Source: Methylobacillus glycogenes JCM 2850 (GTDB lineage Bacteria; Pseudomonadota; Gammaproteobacteria; Burkholderiales; Methylophilaceae). Taken from it: a stretch of DNA of 64,000 nucleotides. Positions 37,943-49,258 of this stretch are shown one piece after another. Every line of letters begins with the position of its first letter. Position 1 is the first letter of the stretch. The position numbers were made by a program, and so were the translations under genes. The notes beneath the pieces were generated by a model. The model made no database searches and was not told the origin of the DNA. It saw only the letters and a list, made by a program, of their open reading frames with translations. The DNA lies in NCBI RefSeq assembly GCF_000617925.1, contig NZ_BAMT01000002.1, positions 1-64,000 on the forward strand, read 5' to 3'.

Positions 37943-39168
37943 TCAGGGTTTGAGCCAATCACGCAATGTCTGCAACGGTGGGGGCAGCTTGGGCGGCTGA
38001 CCTAGTGCATAACGCATGACCTCGCGTTTGAGCGGGCCGGGATGGTTGGCAAGTCTGAGGCCGATATTACGCAGTACCTTGAGTGGGGCAATATCGTTGC
38101 TGAAGCCGTAGCTAAAGGCATCCATGCTGCGCTGCATCACATGATTAGGCCACAGACGCTGACGTTCGTAGCCCTGCAGCAAGGCTACATTGTTGATATT
38201 TTCTCCGCGTTGCCAGGCCGTCAGCAAAACGTTGGCAAGTACGTCTACATCCTGGAAACCCAGGTTAACGCCCTGGCCTGCAAGCGGATGTATGGTGTGG
38301 GCTGCATCGCCAACCAGTGCCACACCCTGGCGTACATATTGCTGGGCATGATTGCGTGTCAGGCTGAAGCTGCCACGTTGCAGCAAGCCCGTAATTTCGG
38401 GCAGGGCGCGGGGAAACTGCTGGCGGAAGGCATCCAGCAGGGCGTCATCGTCCAGTGCCAACAAACGTCTGACTTCCTGCGGCTGTTGATACCAGACCAG
38501 AGAGGCGTAATCGCCGGGCAGTGGCAACAAGGATTGCGGGCCAAAGCGGGTAAAACGTTGCCAGGTGATATCACGTGGGCCACCCTGGATGCTGACAGTG
38601 GCAACCAGGGCTTGCATGGAATATTGCAGACTGTTGAGCGCAATCCCAGCGGCGCTACGCACGCGCGATTGCGCGCCATCCGCACCTATCAATAAGGCAG
38701 TGTGAAATTGTTGCCCACTTGCAAGCGTAATGGTGCTGCCCGCAGCCGCGTAATCAATACGTGCAATTTTATCGGGGCAAAATACGCTGACATTGTCATA
38801 GGCTGCCAGTGTCTGCAGGCAGGCCAGTTGTACCAGGCGATTTTCGACGATATGGCCGAGGAAAGGTGCATCAATCTCGGCAGCGTCAAATAGTGTGCCC
38901 TGATCCTGGCGTTGCTCCCACACCTGCATACGCTGGAAAGGCGCGCTGCGCATGGCGAGAATTTTGTCCCAGGCACCTATTTCTGCCAACAAGTTGATGG
39001 AGGCAGGCTTAAGGCCGATACACGCAGGTCTGGCGGGCTGTTTGGGTCAAACTCGGCAGGCGCATAGGTTTCCAGCAGCGCAATGCGCATACCGCTGGGG
39101 GCCAATTTAGCCGCCAGCACGCTACCTACCATGCCGCCACCGACGATAAAGATATCGACCGTTTGCAT
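37943..39168 (-). CDS. UbiH/UbiF/COQ6-family FAD monooxygenase (one frameshift)
   Basis: Ubiquinone-ring hydroxylase of the UbiH/UbiF/UbiI/COQ6 group. The N-terminus has the FAD GxGxxG motif VDIFIVGGGMVGSVLAAKLA and DLRVSALS. One base of a GGCC is missing at about 39004; repair gives SLASINLLAEIGAWDKI, continuous with the rest. Then LIGADGAQSRVRSAAG and GDAAHTIHPLAGQGVNLGFQDV (second FAD motif) follow. Restored length is 408 residues. Which ring position it hydroxylates cannot be read from sequence. The start overlaps the stop of the CorC-like gene (TAATG). ubiK in this window belongs to the same pathway. Confidence 0.9.
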
Positions 39169-40477
39169 TATTCGCTGACCTGGCGTGGATGTATGCGTAC
39201 CAGAATGATGCGCGGGCCGTTCATTTTCTTGATGACAATATCAAAGGCGCCGAAGGAAATGCTGTCGCCCTCCTTGGGGATATCTTCCAGCTTGGACAAC
39301 ACCAGGCCGCCCACTGAATCAACTTCATCATCGTTGTCTATTTCTACGCCCAGCGCACGCTCCAGCGTAAAGATGGGCAGGCTGCCCTTACCTATCAGCG
39401 TGCCATCATCCAGCTTGGTCCAGTCGTTCTGGCTCTGACGGAATTCATCACGAATTTCACCCACCAGTGCGCCCAGCATATTGTCCAGGGTAATAAAGCC
39501 CAAAGGCTCCTGGCCTTTGCGGCCAACAATGGCGAAATGACTGGCCTTGCCTTCACGGAAGCGGCGGAACAGTTCAATGGCGGGCATGTCAGGTGCGACA
39601 AACGGCGCGGGATGAATATACCGCCCCAGGTCTTGCAGTTCTTCTGCTTCAAACTTGGCAAGGAACAGGCTCTTGAGGTGGATCACGCCCTTGACCTTGC
39701 CGTCCAGTTCAACAAAGGGATAACGGCTGTAACGGTGCTGCGAGATAATTTCCAGATTCTGTTCCAGCGTGTTTTCGGCAGAGAGCGAGATGGCCTCATT
39801 GAATGGACGCATCAGGTCAGCGACTTCCAGATCGCTGAAATCCAGGGTATGGGCGAGGATATTCCACTCGTCCTTGGTCAGTTCCTCTGAAGCACGGCTG
39901 CTGCGCAGTATCAGTTTCAGTTCATCGGCAGAGTAGTGTGCATCACTGGCGTGACCCGTGCTCAGGCCTACCTTGTGCAATATCCAGTTGGAGCTTTTAT
40001 TCAGCACCCAGATGGCGGGGTACATCAGCCAATAAAAGGCATACAGCGGTGCGGCAGTCCACAGGCCCACCTGTTCAGCCTGGCGTATAGCATAGATTTT
40101 GGTGCCAGCTCGCCCAGTACGATATGCAGGTAGGAAATTGTGAAAAAGGCAATGACAAAGGAAATGCCGTGGATGATTTCCGGGCTATCCACCCCAGCCT
40201 GATGCAATAGCGGCTCCAGCAACTCGGCAAAGGCAGGCTCGCCCACCCAGCCCAAACCCAGAGAGGCCAGGGTGATACCTAGCTGACAGGCGGACAAGTA
40301 GGCATCCAGCTGCCCGTGTACCTTGGCAAGTATCTGCCCGCGCCAACCCTGGGTCTTGGCAATCGCGCGCACGCGGGTTTGCCTGAGCTTGACCAGGCCA
40401 AACTCAGCGGCCACGAAAAAGCCGTTGAGCAGTACCAGGAACAAGGCCAGCAGGATAAGAAGTAGGTTGCTTTGCAT
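39168..40477 (-). CDS. CNNM/CBS-domain membrane protein, HlyC/CorC family (one frameshift)
   Basis: Integral membrane protein with an N-terminal CNNM (DUF21) domain (LLLILLALFLVLLNGFFVAAEFGLVKLRQTRVRAIA and ISYLHIVLGELAPKSMA). Two CBS domains follow (FNEAISLSAENTLEQNLEIISQHRYSRYPF and PAPFVAPDMPAIELFRRFREGKASHFAIV), with a C-terminal CorC_HlyC transporter-associated domain (DDGTLIGKGSLPIFTLERAL). One G of a GGC is missing at about 40091 (ATGCTATAC); repair gives KSMAIRQAEQ. Restored length is 436 residues. Relatives handle Mg2+ or Co2+ efflux or corrosion resistance. The name haemolysin is historical. Confidence 0.9.
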
Positions 40478-40495
40478 AATGACGGGTATGGTGGC

Positions 40496-41500
40496 CTAGA
40501 AGCTGACTCCGGCGTTTTGCGCCTGGTGATCTGCATGGTAGGACGAGCGCACCATGGGGCCGCAGGCCGCCTGGGTGAAGCCCATGGCCAGCGCCTGTTG
40601 CTCAAATTCAGCAAAACGCTGTGGTGTGACAAAGCGTTTGACGGGTAAATGGTGCGGGCTGGGTTGCAAGTATTGGCCCAGAGTCAGCATGGTGACATTG
40701 TGCGCACGCAGGTCACGCATCACTTCAAGAATTTCCTCGTCGGTCTCACCCAGGCCCAACATCAGGCCAGATTTGGTGGGTACTTCAGGATGCAAGCGGC
40801 CAAATTCCTTGAGCAGGTCCAGCGAGTTTTGATAATCAGAGCCTGGGCGCGCTTCACGATAAAGCCTGGGCACGGTTTCCAGATTGTGATTCATGACATC
40901 GGGCGGTGCTGCCTTGAGTATCTCTATGGCGCGGTCTAGACGTCCACGGAAGTCAGGCACCAGAATCTCCACCTTGATCTGTGGCGAGTGCGCGCGCACC
41001 GAGGCTATGCAATCAACAAAATGCTGGGCACCGCCATCGCGCAAGTCGTCCCTGTCCACGCTGGTGATCACAACATATTTCAGGCGCATCTGCGCAATGG
41101 TGCGGCCCAGATTTTCTGGTTCCTTGACGTCAGGCGGCAGCGGCTTGCCGTGAGAAACATCGCAGAACGGGCAGCGCCGGGTGCAGATGTCGCCGAGGAT
41201 CATGAATGTGGCGGTGCCACCACTGAAACATTCGCCTATATTGGGGCAAGAGGCTTCTTCGCACACGGTGTGCAGGTTATTCTCGCGCAGGACTTGTTTG
41301 ATTTCCTGGAAGCGCGCACTGTCTGGCACTTTCATGCGTATCCATTCCGGCTTGCGCATGGCAGGCACGGGAATGATCTTGATCGGGATACGCGCCATCT
41401 TTTCGGCGCTGGTTTCCTTGACGCCCGCTACCTTGCGCGGTGGGGCATCAATAGCTGAGGTGCGTGCGACGCGTTCTATGCCTTCGCTTATTTCTGTCAT
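40496..41500 (-). CDS. lipA: Lipoyl synthase
   Basis: Radical SAM enzyme that inserts two sulfurs into protein-bound octanoate. The 334-residue product carries the auxiliary cluster cysteines in [12 protein letters not shown] and the radical [11 protein letters not shown] motif, followed by [14 protein letters not shown] and the C-terminal [11 protein letters not shown] with the conserved RSSY. The ATG at 41500 overlaps the lipB stop by 2 bases (ATGA); an ATG further upstream would overlap lipB more and is rejected. Confidence 0.97.
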   Translation of the reverse strand: MTEISEGIERVARTSAIDAPPRKVAGVKETSAEKMARIPIKIIPVPAMRKPEWIRMKVPDSARFQEIKQVLRENNLHTVCEEASCPNIGECFSGGTATFMILGDICTRRCPFCDVSHGKPLPPDVKEPENLGRTIAQMRLKYVVITSVDRDDLRDGGAQHFVDCIASVRAHSPQIKVEILVPDFRGRLDRAIEILKAAPPDVMNHNLETVPRLYREARPGSDYQNSLDLLKEFGRLHPEVPTKSGLMLGLGETDEEILEVMRDLRAHNVTMLTLGQYLQPSPHHLPVKRFVTPQRFAEFEQQALAMGFTQAACGPMVRSSYHADHQAQNAGVSF

Positions 41501-42171
41501 AGGGTCTTCTCGGTGAGGCATTCAGTATAGCCTAAAGCCTCGGTCAAATTATGAAGCAGCTGCTGGGCAGCCGCCTGTGGTGTCAGTGTCAGGCCCAGGT
41601 CTCGCGTCTGCGTCACTTGCAAGCCTTGGTAGCCGCAAGGGTCTATCGCCAGAAAGGGGGCGAGATCCATGTCAATATTGAGAGCCAGTCCGTGATAACT
41701 GCGTTGCTGTTTGAGGCGCAAGCCCAGGGAGGCAATCTTGGCGCCTTGCACATAGACGCCGGGGGCATCTGCACGTGCTTCTGCCGCGATGCCATGACTT
41801 GCCAGCAGACTGATGATGGCGTTTTCCATGGCACTGACCAATTGGCGTACAGTCAAGCCACGGCGCTTGAGGTCTATCAGCACATAGATCACTACCTGAC
41901 CGGGGCCATGATAGGTAATCTTGCCGCCTCTATCCACCTCCAGCAGCGGGATATCGCTGCGGCTGGGCGGTCGCACATCGCGGCGATTCAAGCCCAGGGT
42001 ATAAATCGGCGCATGCTCGGTCAGCCATAGTTCATCCGGGCTATCGTCATCACGGGTGCTGGTATAAGCCTGCATGGCCTGCCAGGTGGCTGCATAGTCA
42101 GTCAGGCCGAGCGTGCGGATGATGAGGCCAGGCGCAAGTGGCGCCCCAGCCTGCGTTAATGCAGTACTCAT
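41497..42171 (-). CDS. lipB: Lipoyl(octanoyl) transferase
   Basis: Transfers octanoate from acyl carrier protein to lipoyl domains; partner of LipA. A 224-residue protein with the conserved [24 protein letters not shown], and the catalytic Lys and Cys regions [23 protein letters not shown] and [12 protein letters not shown]. It overlaps lipA and lies 44 bp after ybeD; the order ybeD-lipB-lipA is the standard one. Confidence 0.95.
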   Translation of the reverse strand: MSTALTQAGAPLAPGLIIRTLGLTDYAATWQAMQAYTSTRDDDSPDELWLTEHAPIYTLGLNRRDVRPPSRSDIPLLEVDRGGKITYHGPGQVVIYVLIDLKRRGLTVRQLVSAMENAIISLLASHGIAAEARADAPGVYVQGAKIASLGLRLKQQRSYHGLALNIDMDLAPFLAIDPCGYQGLQVTQTRDLGLTLTPQAAAQQLLHNLTEALGYTECLTEKTL

Positions 42172-42214
42172 GCTTGAAGGATAGCTACTGGTAGCGCAAG
42201 TGACGGTTGTGGTA

Positions 42215-42529
42215 TCAAAGCACGTATTTCACTTTGGGGTGCGAGGTCAGCGCACGATAGATATCGTCCAGCTGGGGCTTGGATTCCACACTCACCGTGC
42301 AGGTCAGGCTGACATATTTACCACCTGTGCTGGCACGCATTTCTATGCGGCTGGCATCAAAGCTGGGCTCATGTTGCTGAATCAGACCCATGACCAGGTT
42401 AGCGAATTCTTCATGCGATTCACCCATGACCTTGATCGGGAAATCACAGGGGAATTCCAGCAGGGTTTCTTCTTCCGAGCTGCTTAAAGTGCTGATGTCT
42501 TTGATATTGTCATTCATATCTTGGGCCAT
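42215..42529 (-). CDS. ybeD: YbeD/DUF493 family protein
   Basis: A 104-residue protein beginning [13 protein letters not shown] with the DUF493 core [57 protein letters not shown] and ending [13 protein letters not shown]. Its fold resembles ACT regulatory domains. The gene almost always precedes lipB; the function is not established. The ATG at 42529 is chosen because the longer in-frame start overlaps dat. Confidence 0.9.
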   Translation of the reverse strand: MAQDMNDNIKDISTLSSSEEETLLEFPCDFPIKVMGESHEEFANLVMGLIQQHEPSFDASRIEMRASTGGKYVSLTCTVSVESKPQLDDIYRALTSHPKVKYVL

Positions 42530-42536
42530 GATGGTT

Positions 42537-43403
42537 TTACCTCGTATGACGCATATATTGGTTCTTGAAATCCTGGTACAGCGCATACATGCGCTGGAAT
42601 AAGGGGCCGGGCTGACCCTGACCTACACTCTGGCCATCCAGGCTGATGATGGCGAGTATTTCCTTGGTCGATGACGTAATCCATATTTCGTCGGCGCTGC
42701 GTAGCTGCGCTTCGCTCACCGGGGCAACCAGGTGGGCAATGCCATGCGAAGCTGCCAGCTCCAGTATCACATCGTAGGTCACCCCAGTCAGCATATGCTG
42801 ACTCTTGGGTGGCGCCAGCAATTTGTCCTGCGCCACCACAAACACATTGGTGCTGCTGCCTTCGGTCAGCCAGCCTTCACGCAGCATGATGGTTTCTGCC
42901 ACGGCTTCATCCACCGCCTGCTGCCGTAGCAAAACATTGGCGAGCAAGGAGATGGCTTTTATATTGCATCTATCCCAGCGAATATCAAGCGCGGTGATCG
43001 CCGCCACGCCGGACTGCACCAGAGCTGTGCTTGGGGTCTGCAAGGTCATGCTCATGGCAAATACGGTGGGCGCTACGCTCGCTGGTGGAAAAGCCTGATC
43101 GCGTGGGGCTACGCCTCTGGTAACTTGCAGATATAAAGACTGATCCTGCAGCGCTTTATTCTCGGCAATTAATTGCAGCAACATGGCGCGCCAGGCAACA
43201 GTTGTCAGCGGGTTACGTATACGCACCGCCGCCAGGCTGGCTTGCAGGCGTTGTATATGTTCATCGAGACGAAAAGCCTGGCCGTTGTAGACCGGGATGA
43301 CTTCATAGACGCCATCACCAAACATAAAGCCACGATCCAGTACTGGGATCGTGGCTTGTGCCAGGGGCAGGAAGGCACCGTTCAGGTAAACGGTGTCACC
43401 CAT
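42537..43403 (-). CDS. dat: D-amino acid aminotransferase (class IV PLP)
   Basis: A 288-residue branched-chain/D-alanine aminotransferase fold. MGDTVYLNGAFLPLAQATIPVLDRGFMFGDGVYEVIPVYNGQAFRLDEHIQRL is the family opening. The PLP lysine is in RCNIKAISLLANVLLRQ, and ETIMLREGWLTEGSSTNVFVV and GVTYDVILELA follow. It likely supplies D-glutamate or D-alanine for the wall. The ATG at 43403 is chosen for the family N-terminus. It lies between dacC and ybeD, a conserved order. Confidence 0.88.
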   Translation of the reverse strand: MGDTVYLNGAFLPLAQATIPVLDRGFMFGDGVYEVIPVYNGQAFRLDEHIQRLQASLAAVRIRNPLTTVAWRAMLLQLIAENKALQDQSLYLQVTRGVAPRDQAFPPASVAPTVFAMSMTLQTPSTALVQSGVAAITALDIRWDRCNIKAISLLANVLLRQQAVDEAVAETIMLREGWLTEGSSTNVFVVAQDKLLAPPKSQHMLTGVTYDVILELAASHGIAHLVAPVSEAQLRSADEIWITSSTKEILAIISLDGQSVGQGQPGPLFQRMYALYQDFKNQYMRHTR

Positions 43404-43419
43404 GGATTGTGTGGTCTGA

Positions 43420-44579
43420 TTATTCAAACAAGAGCTTGATACTGTCCAGCATGCGGCCAAAGATACCAGCGGTTTCCACATTCTTGGCGGCAACCAGCTT
43501 GTGCTCGGCAATCACCTTATCATCCAGAATAAACTCTATCTTGCCGATTTGTTGGCCTGCGCTGACCGGGGCCACCAGGGGTTGCTGGCTGACGATCTTG
43601 GCCTTGACGCGGGCATACTCACCCTTGGGCAGCGTAATCGCCACATCCTTGGCGACAGTGGCGACTACCGTGTTTTCTGCACCCTTCCAAACCTTGAGGT
43701 TGCTGACCACGGTGCCGCGCTTGTATACCTGCTTGGATTCATAGAACTGGAAGCCATAGTTAAGCAGCTTCTGGCTTTCGGTAGCACGGGCAGAATCAGA
43801 AGGCGCACCCAGCACCACAGAAACCAGGCGCGTATCGCCACGCTTGGCAGAAGTCACCAGGCAATACCCTGCGCTCTTGGTGTGACCAGTCTTCATGCCA
43901 TCAACATACGGGTCCAGCCACAGCAAGCGGTTGCGGTTGGGTTGGCTGATCTTGTTATAGGTGTATTCCTTAACCGAATACAAACGCTTGTACTGGTCTG
44001 GGTAATCACGGATCAGTGCTACCGCCAGCAGCGCCAGATCGTGGGCGGTGGTGTAGTGTTGTGGGTCAGGCAGGCCAGTGGCGTTGACGTAATGCGTGTC
44101 CTTCATGCCCAGGCGTGCGGCTTCCTTGTTCATGAGTTCGGCAAAGCTTCCTCCGAACCGGCAATGCCTTCCGCCAGGGTGATGGAAGCATCGTTGCCAG
44201 ACTGAATAATCATGCCGTGCATAAGCTCATCTACGGTCACTGGTTTATTCGGCTCAATAAACATCTTGGAGCCTTCAACCTTCCAGGCCTTGACGCTGAC
44301 TGGCAGGGTTTGGGTCAGGCTCAGGTGGCCATTCTTGACCGCCTTGAAAGCAAGATAGGCAGTCATGATCTTGGTCAGCGAGGCAGGCTCCACACGTGAG
44401 CCGCCATCTTGCTGGGCAATGACACGGTCACTGTTGAAGTCATACAGTTGGTAGGATTTCACTGCCAGTGCTGGTGGCTGGGGAATATCCACTGCCTGGG
44501 CCAGGCTGGTGATGCTGAGCCCTGTGACAGCGACAAGCGCGGTCAGGTGTTTGCGGTAAAGATGGAATAGCGTAAACAT
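43420..44579 (-). CDS. dacC: D-alanyl-D-alanine carboxypeptidase, PBP5/6 type (one frameshift)
   Basis: Trims the terminal D-Ala of peptidoglycan. It has an N-terminal signal peptide, then the SxxK motif SLTKIMTAYLAF, the SxN motif SGNDAS and the KTG motif DGMKTGHTKSAGYCL. The C-terminal PBP5-like domain ends in an amphipathic anchor (FGRMLDSIKLLFE). One base is missing at about 44146 (AAGCTT); the repaired joint reads AGSEEAFAELMNKEAARLG. Restored length is 386 residues. It belongs to the elongation cluster. Confidence 0.93.
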
Positions 44580-44668
44580 AGTTTTCTTGAACTCGGACTT
44601 TCTTGAACCCGGATCAAACTGGGTTCAGTGTTAATGGCTGGCGTTGCTTGCTCACAGGTGGGAGTGAC

Positions 44669-45703
44669 TCACTGCCGGATCACGATGGCATTGGTATTGA
44701 GCATCTGCTTGATCTTGGCTGCAGCGGCTTCTGCCTGTTGGCGGCTGCCATAAGGCCCCAGCCTGACGCGATAAGTTCCGGCATTATACCAATTCTCTAT
44801 CTGCACGTTATCCGCGAGTTTCTGCTGCTGCAGGGTTTCCACCAGGCGATCGCCATTGGCCTTGAGTGAGAAGGCACCCACTTGCACGTAATCACCACTC
44901 ACAGGTTGGGTGATGGTGGGTTCGTTCATGGTATTGGTCGTGACCGTAGGGGCAGGTTCTGCGGCTGGAGTTGGCAAAGGCTTGGCAACAGGCGCTGGCA
45001 GGGGTTTGCCGCTGATAGGTGTATCGCCAGCGGGTGCTGCCAGGGGCTTGGTCGCACTGCTCTCGGCTAAGGGCGGAGGAGCGGGCTGCTTGCCGTTAGG
45101 GAATGGAATGGCTTTGCCTTTTTCATCCAGTGCTTCTACATCAACGATGCCACTGCCTTTTTCTATCAGGCGCAGCTTATAGGCGGCGGCATAGGAGAGG
45201 TCTATCAGTCTGTCATCATGGAAGGGGCCACGGTCATTGATACGTACAACAACTGAGCGGCCATTCTCTGGGTTGGTTACCCGCACATAGCTGGGTAGCG
45301 CCAGGGTGGTGTGCGCGCCCGTCATGGAATACATATCATAGGTCTCGCCGCTGGAGGTTTTCTGACCGTGATAGCGCTTGCCATACCAGGAGGCAACGCC
45401 GCGCTGCTTGTAGGGCGTATGTTCGGTCATGGGGGTGTAACGGCGGCCCAGCGCGCTATAAGGGCGGTTGGAGCGTGGCAGCGGGGTTTCGGCGCGCGGC
45501 ACGGCATCAGGAATGCTGTCTATATCGGCAGGTGGATTGTCACCTGGGCCATCATCAAGGTAGTAGCCGCCTTTTTTGGTTGGGGCTTTCTGTGTACTGG
45601 GCTTGCTGTCCGGACTGGTGCTCGGCTTGACGGCAGTGCCGCCGCCACAGGCAACTAAAGTGAGAGCGAGCAGGGCGGGAATCAGGGGTTTCAATACATT
45701 CAT
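44669..45703 (-). CDS. rlpA: Septal ring/peptidoglycan lytic lipoprotein RlpA
   Basis: A 344-residue lipoprotein: the signal peptide ends LVAC, so the mature N-terminus is Cys19. A double-psi beta-barrel domain follows (GVASWYGKRYHGQKTSSGETYDMYSMTGAHTTLALPSYVRVTNPENGRSVVVRINDRGPF), then a Pro/Ala linker. The C-terminal SPOR domain (VQVGAFSLKANGDRLVETLQQQKLADNVQI) binds denuded glycan. RlpA in Pseudomonas is a lytic transglycosylase on stripped peptidoglycan. It follows rodA, as usual. Confidence 0.95.
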   Translation of the reverse strand: MNVLKPLIPALLALTLVACGGGTAVKPSTSPDSKPSTQKAPTKKGGYYLDDGPGDNPPADIDSIPDAVPRAETPLPRSNRPYSALGRRYTPMTEHTPYKQRGVASWYGKRYHGQKTSSGETYDMYSMTGAHTTLALPSYVRVTNPENGRSVVVRINDRGPFHDDRLIDLSYAAAYKLRLIEKGSGIVDVEALDEKGKAIPFPNGKQPAPPPLAESSATKPLAAPAGDTPISGKPLPAPVAKPLPTPAAEPAPTVTTNTMNEPTITQPVSGDYVQVGAFSLKANGDRLVETLQQQKLADNVQIENWYNAGTYRVRLGPYGSRQQAEAAAAKIKQMLNTNAIVIRQ

Positions 45704-45744
45704 GGGTTTTGCAGGCAGCGCATGCCTGCTTTACTCCTTTTCTG

Positions 45745-46839
45745 TCAGGATGTAACGAGCTTCTTGTGCGTTTGGATGCTCATGAGTATGCCAAAGCCCA
45801 GCAGCAAGGTCACCAGTGAAGTGCCACCGTAGCTGATCAAGGGCAGGGGTACGCCCACCACAGGCAGGATGCCGCTGACCATGCCAATGTTGACGAAGAC
45901 ATAGGTAAAGAAAGTCAGCGTGATACTGCCAGCTAGCAGGCGGCTGAAGGTGTTTTGCGCCTGGGCCGCAATCATGAGGCCACGGCCTATGATCAGGGTA
46001 AACAGCAATAGCAGCAGCACATTGCCCAGCAGGCCAAATTCTTCACCAAATACCGCAAAGATAAAGTCTGTAGTGCGCTCAGGCAGGAAATCGAGCTGGG
46101 ACTGCGTGCCATTAAGCCAGCCCTTGCCCGCAATGCCGCCAGAACCCAGCGCTATGCTGGCCTGTATGGTGTGATAACCCGCACCCAGAGGGTCCTGATA
46201 GGGGTCAAACAGAATCTCAATGCGCTTGCGCTGGTAGTCATGCAACATGGTCCAGAGTATGGGGGCCATCACCCCTATGCTGACTGCTGCGCCTATCAGT
46301 AAGCGCCAGCTCAAGCCCGCGAGGAAAAGCACATAAAAGCCGGAAGAAGCGATCAGGAGCGAGGTGCCCAGATCCGGCTGTTTCATGATCAGGCCCACGG
46401 GGATAGCCAGCAGCACGGCCCCTATGGCGTGATCCTTGAGGCTGGCTGCAGCCTCGCGCCGCGAGAAATACCAGGCCAGCAGCATGGGCACGGCAATCTT
46501 CATCAGCTCGGAAGGTTGAATCTTGGCTACGCCTATATGCAACCAGCGCCTGGCGCCATGGCTGATTTCACCAAAAAAGAACACACCCAATAGCAACAGC
46601 ACGCCTATGACATAAGCGGGTAATGCAATACGTTCCAGATGCTGGGGCGAGATATTGGCAGCGATCCACATCAGGCTCATGGCTACGCTGATATTCACCA
46701 TCTGCGTGGCGATGCGGCCCATGTTCTGGCCAGAGGCACTATAGAGCACGCACAGCGCCACTATCATGGTGACAATCAGGCTCCCCATGAGGAAGCCATC
46801 TATATGCCTCACCAGCCGCTTCAGCAATTTACTCATCAT
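45745..46839 (-). CDS. rodA: Rod-shape SEDS glycosyltransferase RodA (MrdB)
   Basis: Polytopic SEDS protein that polymerises glycan in the elongasome with PBP2. 364 residues from the ATG at 46839, which overlaps the mrdA stop; the ORF extends further but those residues belong to mrdA's frame. Conserved segments are QPDLGTSLLIASSGFYVLFLAGLSW, YQDPLGAGYHTIQASIALGSGGIAGKGWLNGTQSQLDFLPERTTDFIFAVFGEEFG and GVPLPLISYGGTSLVTLLLGFGILMSI. It has ten predicted membrane helices. Confidence 0.96.
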   Translation of the reverse strand: MMSKLLKRLVRHIDGFLMGSLIVTMIVALCVLYSASGQNMGRIATQMVNISVAMSLMWIAANISPQHLERIALPAYVIGVLLLLGVFFFGEISHGARRWLHIGVAKIQPSELMKIAVPMLLAWYFSRREAAASLKDHAIGAVLLAIPVGLIMKQPDLGTSLLIASSGFYVLFLAGLSWRLLIGAAVSIGVMAPILWTMLHDYQRKRIEILFDPYQDPLGAGYHTIQASIALGSGGIAGKGWLNGTQSQLDFLPERTTDFIFAVFGEEFGLLGNVLLLLLFTLIIGRGLMIAAQAQNTFSRLLAGSITLTFFTYVFVNIGMVSGILPVVGVPLPLISYGGTSLVTLLLGFGILMSIQTHKKLVTS

Positions 46840-48774
46840 GGGCGTGTTCCTCTGCAGGCTCGGCTGGGGTTGGGGCGCTAATCGCCGCTTCATCAATCGC
46901 AGGCTTGGCCGTTGGCGGCTCCTTGCCCAGCAGGTAGTAATCCATCACGCGGCGCGCAATCGGCCCGGCAGTGGAGCCGCCGTGCTTGCCGTTTTCAACA
47001 ATAATGGCAACCGCGATCTTGGGGTTTTCTGCCGGGGCGTAGGTGATGAACAGCGCATGATCCAGATGCCGCTCAGCCAGCTTGCTTTCGTTGTATTTCT
47101 CGTTCTGCTTGATACCTATGACCTGGGCCGTCCCGGTTTTGGAGGCCATGAGATATTCACTATCTGCCCCTAAGCGGGCAGCAGTACCGCCAGGCAGCGT
47201 CACATCCATCATGCCCTGTTTCACCAGTTCGATATTCTTGGGGTTAAGCGCCACCTGATCGACCACCACAGGCTGTACCTGATGGACTTTGCCCGTCTTG
47301 TTTTCCTGAATTCCGGTCACCAGATGCGGCTTCATGGCCTTGCCGTTGTTGGCGAGTATGGCCGTGGCCTGTGCCAATTGCATAGGCGTCACCAAGGTAT
47401 AACCCTGGCCTATGCCTACAATTACGGTTTCACCCGGATACCACTTCTGCTTGAAGCGGCGCGCCTTCCATTCCGGCGTGGGCAGCAGGCCGCCCATCTC
47501 GCCCTTGATGTCTATGCCTGAGGGTTTGCCAAAGCCAAAATGGCTGACAAAGCTGGCCAGACGTTCTATGCCCAGCTCCATGGCCAGGCCATAGAAGAAG
47601 GTATCGCAGGAAACGGCAATCGCCTTGCGCACATCCACCACGCCGTGACCGCTGGGTTTCCAGTCACGATAACGGTGGCTGCTACCCGGCAAGGTAAAGA
47701 AGCCAGGGTCGCTGATAGAGAAAGGCGGTGCGCGCTTGCCCGCCTCAAGGCCAGCCAAGGCGACAAAGGGCTTGAAGGTGGAACCCGGTGGTAGATGCCA
47801 CGCAAGGGGCGGTTGATCAGCGGCTTGTCCAGTGATTCATTGAGTTCTTTCCAGCTTTCACTGTCTATGCCGTCTACAAATAAATTGGGGTCAAAGCCTG
47901 GCTGGCTGACATAAGCCAGCACTTCCCCAGTACTGGGTTCTATCGCCACCAATGCACCGCGATAATTGCCAAAGGCTTCCTCGGCAATACGCTGCAACTT
48001 GACGTCCATGGAAAGAATCAGATTGTTGCCAGGTACGGGTGGCGTGCTGGATAGCACGCGTACCGCATGGCCGCCAGCGTCTATCTCAACCTGCTGGAAC
48101 CCGGTAATGCCGTGCAACTGGCTTTCGTAATACTGTTCCAGTCCGCTCTTGCCTATATGGTCTGAACCCTTGTAATTGGAGAGATCGCCAGACTCCCTGA
48201 GGTTGTTAAGGTCTTTATCATTGATGCGGCCTATATAGCCCATCATGTGCGAACCCAGCTTTTCCTGCGGATACTGGCGGAACAGGCGTGAGCGTATCTC
48301 CACGCCAGGCAGACGGAAGCGATTGACCGCAATCTTGGCGGCTTCTTCTTCATTAAGGTGAGTACGTATGGGCACGCTTTCAAAACTATGCGTTTGCGCG
48401 CGCAGTTTCTTGAAGCGTTTGCGGTCATTGCTGCTGACCTCAATCAGGGTTGCCAGCGCCTCTATGGTTTCATCCACGCTGTGCTCGACCTTGGCAGGGG
48501 TGATTTCCAGGGTGTAGACAAAGGAATTCTGCGCCAGCACTTCACCGTTTCTATCCAGAATCAGGCCGCGATTGGGCACTATGGGCACCAGCGAGATGCG
48601 GTTGTTTTCCGCCATGGTCTGGAAATAATCGTAGCGCGAGAACTGCAGAAAAACGAAGCGACTGATCAGAATGCCAAAGCAGATCAGCACCAAGAGGGCG
48701 CCGACAGCCAGGCGCATACGGAAGTCGTACTGCTCCTTTTTGTAATTCTTCAGTTCTGAGCGTGATCTCTTCAC
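46829..48774 (-). CDS. mrdA: Penicillin-binding protein 2 (one frameshift)
   Basis: Elongation-specific transpeptidase. A membrane anchor lies at residues 22-45, then the pedestal domain (VPNRGLILDRNGEVLAQN; RSRLFRQYPQEKLGSHMMGYIG). One C is missing at about 47790 (plus-strand GGTGGTAG); repair restores GIYPPGSTFKPFVALAGLEAG with the active-site STFK. The SxN motif SCDTFFYGLAMELG and KTGTAQVIG follow. Restored length is 648 residues. It lies between mreD and rodA. Confidence 0.95.
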
Positions 48775-48778
48775 GCGC

Positions 48779-49258
48779 TCAGGCTCCGTTGGAGCGAGAA
48801 TCGATGCGGATACGCGAGAAAATCACGCATAACCAAAGCAGGATGCTGCTGACGCAAGAGAGGAAGTACCACCAGCCCGGCACTTCACCGCCGGAGAATA
48901 ATTTAAGCACCAACATGGTGATCTGCGTGAACACCAGCAACAGAAACACATAACCCGCCTGCTGCCATTGATTGAACAAGGCCAGACGGCGCTGATAGGT
49001 CACGGCGAAGAAAGCGGTTAAAGCGTAGGCGAGCGCATACTGACCAAACAATCCGCCAGTGATGAGATCCATGACCAAGCCAGCAAACCAGGCGGTGCCT
49101 ATATTGCATAGATGCGGCGCGCGCAGGTTCCAGTACAGCACGGTCAGCAGGATAAACTCAGGGCGTATCAGCAGCATGCTGCCAGACCAGGGCAATAGCT
49201 GTAGCAGCAATGCCAGCAGCAGCGACAGATAAACGGGCTTGAAGCTAGTGGTTTGCAT
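48779..49258 (-). CDS. mreD: Rod-shape determining membrane protein MreD
   Basis: A 159-residue protein with about five membrane helices (LSLLLALLLQLLPW, LIRPEFILLTVLYWNLRAPHLCNIGTAWFAGLVMDLITGGLFGQYALAYALTAFFAV). It matches MreD in size, in the GLVMDLITGGLFGQYAL core and in position between mreC and mrdA. It overlaps mreC by 14 bases. Confidence 0.92.
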   Translation of the reverse strand: MQTTSFKPVYLSLLLALLLQLLPWSGSMLLIRPEFILLTVLYWNLRAPHLCNIGTAWFAGLVMDLITGGLFGQYALAYALTAFFAVTYQRRLALFNQWQQAGYVFLLLVFTQITMLVLKLFSGGEVPGWWYFLSCVSSILLWLCVIFSRIRIDSRSNGA